Shown here piece after piece: positions 59,978 to 64,000 of a DNA stretch of 64,000 bases. The stretch comes from Auanema rhodensis. Lineage: Eukaryota; Nematoda; Chromadorea; Rhabditida; Rhabditidae. Positions within the stretch are counted from its first letter, which is position 1; each line of letters opens with the position of its first letter. Position numbers and translations under genes: made by a program. Below the pieces are notes generated by a model that saw only the letters and a program-made list of their open reading frames with translations, ran no database searches and was not told where the DNA came from. Location: the NCBI GenBank assembly GCA_964057225.1, contig OZ059899.1, forward strand, positions 7,316,001-7,380,000, given 5' to 3'.

Positions 59978-60798
59978 TCAATTTTCAATAACTACTAACC
60001 ACTGCCAATCTACGTCGTGGCATTGGTCTTCGGATCCCTCGGCAAGTTCATACACTCGACGAACCATATTCATTCTTTCAAGTAAGCATTTGACTCCAGA
60101 CTTTACTATTTTCTTCGTAACAGAATGTATGGTAGGATCTTCCATCACACGAGTAACAAACACAAAATGAAAATGATAATGATAATAGAAGTAGAATGCT
60201 GCTTAGAGTTTATGAGAAAGCTTAACTACCTCACTCTTACTTCTCATGTGTACATTGCCGTCGATAGAAAGAAAAATAGAATTTTCGGCAACTAGTTTCC
60301 GCCATTATTCCCAAGGACTCAAACATATCAAAATTACTTTGAAAATTTTTGCTACAATGTAGAATGAAATATAATAAAAGCCTGGGGTTCTTCTACTCTT
60401 CAAGCAAACTGTTTCACCTTGAAACATTGAAATTTTCAGGTATGCTTATTTGTGTATTCATTGAAACTTACGATCGGAGCCCAGGAGCACACGCAACCAT
60501 TGGAGTAGTTGAATCATTACAACTATCAGCATAATAGCAACTCATATAACATGCTTCCAGACAGTTTTCCATTTTGTTAAAACAAGAAACTGACATTCCT
60601 AAAAAAATAGAAGAAAATAAATATATTAGAAACATTTCTCACCTGATATGGATGTTCCACCTACTTCGTGAATATCCTCAGAGCCTTTAGGAACATTTCC
60701 ATTTACACAAATATCTTTAAATTAAAAATTGTAAGGTTAACTATAATTATAAATAACTTACATAACAGAGAAAATATTATAACATCGATACTAATCAT
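59978..60798 (-). CDS. Secreted cysteine-rich protein
   Basis: Exons join in phase from a signal peptide MISIDVIIFSLLYICVNG (exon 60798-60762, second exon from 60714) to NVPKGSEDIHEVGGTSISGM and a Cys-rich core: CFNKMENCLEACYMSCYYAD, then SCNDSTTPMVACAPGLRSNF and GIMAETSCRKFYFSFYRRQC. The last exon is ambiguous. One route enters SVTKKIVKSGVKCLLERMNM and DVDWQWLVVIEN (stop 59978); another gives a different short end. I do not recognise a family. A secreted role such as a cuticle, defence or effector protein is possible but not shown. Confidence 0.6.
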
Positions 60799-61387
60799 AC
60801 TATATTATGTAAAATATGAAACCTTATACTCAATTGACTTATGTAACTCAGTGGCAAAAAACTATTGAACCTATTCCTGAAATGAATCAGCATTGTATTG
60901 AAAATCTAAGTAACTAATATTTCAAATCTTGCAACATTCCGTAACGAAGAATATTGTTGATCACGTGGGAATAAATTGTGCAAAATAAGCAAAGTTTAGT
61001 TTGGTAGTTTTTATTTTTTTTCTCTTGTTATCTTTTGTAAATATTAAGTTAGCAAAACTGATTATTTAAGACAAAAAGATTAATAATCATACAAGAATTG
61101 AAAACGAAAAATCAAAAATCAAAATCGTGCATATTAATAAAAATATCTTCAAATATCGTATTCAAAAAAATATGTAGGAACAAAATCTATTTACCATGTT
61201 TAATGTGATCGATCGTTGTAATGCAGAACAAATCAATAATGCTATTTGACCACATTTATATTAGATTTAAAAATATATTTTTAGCATATAAACATATACA
61301 ATGTATGAAGTAAATGGGACTTAAATCACAGACAGGAAATCTTGGATATAATATAAGGCTTCTTAAATAAAGCGAAGTTCAAAGTTT
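60799..61387. other. Intergenic, upstream of Cys-rich gene
   Basis: AT-rich, with a long A/T run around 61000-61150. 3' flank of the ADAM17-type gene. No further ORF. Confidence 0.45.
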
Positions 61388-64000
61388 TTACATTAATAGT
61401 CGATCCTAAATAATATTGCATTGATTGTAGGTTTCAATTTCAGAATATTCCAAAACATACTAATAACTTACTTCGCGAATTATTAAATAACAGCAAAACA
61501 GAAAGACAACAGTGAAAGCACCCAATATAATCATAGTCTGGTACATTTCGAAAAAAAGAAAACAGTAAGTGAAAAAGTAAAGAACACATACGATAGTCTT
61601 CCCCAGACAGACCCAGAGTGCTGGATGATTTTTTTCCCCTTACAGTAATTGATACACATATATTCTAAAAAAACACAAGTATGAAATCAGTTACTATATA
61701 AAGTTACCAACATTTTCACAATACCCAGTAATACATTTATCATTATCACTTAACTTGAAATCGTCATAGGGTTCACATGTACCATTGTCTTTCCGACAAC
61801 ATCTCCTACAAGCATTTTCAGCTGAAAAAAATACAATTATTCCATGATTTAAACATTTGTACCTTTTTCACAAAGACAATGTTTAAGTTTACGGTGCCTG
61901 CAAAATTCAATACATTTGCCATTCACACATACTCCTTGATCAGCACACTCTTCGAAATTGTGTAACTTCTCTGGTATTGGACATTCGCGAGATCTACCGC
62001 TGTAAAATATGAAATTAGAAAAAAATAATAACAAGTAACAATCATACTTGCAAGTAGATGCTGCTAGACATTCGAGTTGAGCACGAGGAGCGCATTCATG
62101 CTCCGCGTTGTGAAATGTGCAATCAGCTGTACAACAGGGATGATTATACGGAGAACATACCGAACCATTTGTGAAACGGCAGTCTGATGTGCAACATTTA
62201 TATTCTTTGAAATTAATTGTTATACCCTTAACAGATTACTTGAAAAAAATACCTGTACCATCACAATCTTCGTTCAGCTCAACTACTCCATTTCCACAAT
62301 AACTACTACGTTCTTCCTTTAAAATAATTATGATACGAAAAGAACAACTATATTCAAGACGCACCTTGAAACATGATGCTCTATTATGGAGAAATTTACC
62401 AATTTGGGCAATGGAGCAATTCGAAAATTTCTAAATTGATTTTTAAGAATATACTTTATCAGGATTCTTACATCGTGTGTTTGTTTCAAACCTGACACGG
62501 CTCTTGGTGCCATTATATATTTCTCTTTCACCAAAGTGTTTTTACATACATCTCCGTCGTGAGATGCTCCCCAAGCATGCCCATATTCTAAATACAATAT
62601 TTATGCTCAAAAAGAGTGAACTAACAAAATATACCATGTGCAGCTACGATCTCTGTTTCTCTTGAAAGCAAAGGTAAACCAGAAATAAATCCTACTGTAA
62701 GCAAAACATTTTGATTTGTTATGTTCTGAAGATTACAAACAATCAAAGACGTATATTAATGTATACTTCAGATATTACGTTCTGTGTGTTGTACTTTCCA
62801 CAAATACCGAAATTAGGGGCTTTTCCTTCAAAGGCACAACCTAGCACACCATCATCAGCTAACTGTTTACCAGTAATCAAATGCCTCAGACAGTAGTCGT
62901 TCCACATTTCACTTTGGCTAAAAGCCTGAAAAAGATTCATACCAAATTTGTTATCTTATCAATCAAAATAAATGAATTCACATTTAATAAGTCAGTTGAA
63001 TTCCACACTTTACCAGAAAAGTTAAAATGGTTACTGTCGTTTGACGGTGTGTTATGAATTACCATAGCTTCAATTTGCATACCAACATTAACAAATCTCA
63101 AAATAGCAGGTTGAGAAGAATAGTTCACATGAATAGTACCTTTCTGTTATCGGATTATCTTCTTGGTTTGTAGTAAACTGATCAAAATCTGTTCTTGTAA
63201 ATATCTTATTCACTTGAGCAATAAACTTAATCTGAAGTAGATAATATAATAATACGTCATTCCATAAATAATTTACAATATATTTTGATACTCTTGCAGC
63301 ATCAGAACGACCTACTCTTTGAAAGTAATCATAATCGGCGACAACTTTAACACCACAACGATTTTTTTTAACTGGGACGCCAGTCGACTGCTGAAGTTTG
63401 TCAATTTTTAAAACTAATATGAACTTCACTAACGTCTTGCCTCTTCTTTCGGTACTTCGTGAACGGATTAATCGCATCAGAAGAACTGGGAGCATATCTT
63501 TTCTGTATTGCATATAATTAAAATTTGTTTAATTGTTCTCGAGTTGTCTACCATATTTTTTTGTTTATAAAGTAAAACGGATTCGGATCTGGGGCTTTCA
63601 AGCCAATCAGAACCTCGGTAGACTATCATATCACTAAACAATTATACCAGTAAAAGCGCATTTAGTTGCTATCACTGACGATTTCAAAACATTTTTCAAA
63701 TGAATATCTGCAGGCTCAATGAAAATAGTATCGTTACCGGTATTGAGAAAACCAATAAAGACACCAGGTTCCAATTCATGGAGAGTGGCAGTAATGGAAG
63801 GATCATCTGTTTCAAAACCTCAATACTTCAAGTAATTAAAATTTCTATTTACCCGATTTGTATCCTTCATAGCCTGCTAAATCAGAATAGCGTAATATCG
63901 AAGAATCAGTTGCAATTTTAATATTTTTACTCAATGGAGGACGTCCCAACGTCAATTTAATGTTAAAATGTTCCCCTTAAAAATTTTAAGAGTATCCATT
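61388..64000 (-). CDS. adm-4: ADAM17/TACE-type metalloprotease, 5' partial
   Basis: The protein enters from the right edge in the prodomain (EHFNIKLTLGRPPLSKNIK, GVFIGFLNTGNDTIFIEPAD). A furin-type site KYRKKR lies before QDVSEQSTG, where the mature chain should start. The protease domain has RCGVKVVADYDYFQRVGRSD, LGCAFEGKAPNFGICG, and the zinc motif AAHEYGHAWGASHD, followed by a Met-turn-like YIMAPRAVSG. Disintegrin and Cys-rich membrane-proximal parts follow (YCGNGVVELNEDCDGTEY, ECPIPEKLHNFEECADQGVC). The final exons give helix TMIILGAFTVVFLFCCYLII and, via donor GTAAGT, a very short tail REDRLLM, with stop 61388-61390. This is the ADAM17 type, sheddases of membrane ligands. The tail is much shorter than in TACE. 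Confidence 0.88.

Overview
The window is a stretch of nuclear DNA from a nematode. The evidence is AT-rich sequence, many 40-60 bp introns with GT..AG ends (acceptors TTTCAG, TTTTAG or TTTAAG), gene spacings of about 100 bp on one strand, and a gene set with clear nematode or animal relatives (lin-32-type bHLH, gliotactin-like esterase fold protein, a nematode sulfotransferase pair, ADAM17/adm-4-type protease). It is not Caenorhabditis elegans itself as far as I can judge; I cannot place it to genus.

Layout. 1-7 kb: the 3' part of a receptor guanylate cyclase (+), an S28 serine peptidase (-) with a tRNA-Ser(GCU) in one intron, a foldback (MITE-like) element, and an IMPACT homologue (-). 7-11 kb: NAA50 acetyltransferase (+), a pi-class-like GST (+) and the U-box ligase CHIP/STUB1 (-). 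11-14 kb: JmjC protein JMJD5 and a GNAT acetyltransferase, head to tail on the minus strand. 14-24.9 kb: a gene-poor regulatory stretch around a small + strand gene that looks like a cAMP-dependent protein kinase inhibitor (PKI), with CRE palindromes in and around it. 25-32 kb: an SLC22-type transporter, IWS1 and an unrecognised basic protein, all minus. 32-35 kb: an orphan 7TM receptor (+) with a PPxY C-tail. 34.9-41.5 kb: RTEL1, METTL25-type methyltransferase, a Gemin7-like Sm-fold protein and ribosomal protein uL23/RPL23A, all minus with gaps of 97, 106 and 115 bp, which looks like an SL2-type operon. 41.7-48.3 kb: a gliotactin-like protein without a catalytic serine, then two tandem sulfotransferase paralogues. 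50.5-52.9 kb: an aquaglyceroporin (+) with two alternative C-tails. 54-55 kb: a lin-32/atonal bHLH gene (-). 56-59 kb: an orphan exon of a Rab geranylgeranyltransferase beta subunit and ATG16L1 (+). 59.3-64 kb: a small Cys-rich membrane protein, a secreted Cys-rich protein and an ADAM17-type protease (-, 5' end off the window).

Most genes are housekeeping or neuronal and not functionally linked to each other. The items I find most worth following are the PKI gene with its CRE-bearing flanks, the Gemin7-like member of the RPL23A operon, the PPxY-tailed receptor, the guanylate cyclase with altered catalytic residues, the patchwork of identity between the sulfotransferase copies, and the orphan prenyltransferase exon. 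All gene models were assembled by eye from splice signals and reading phase; exact exon ends need transcript data.
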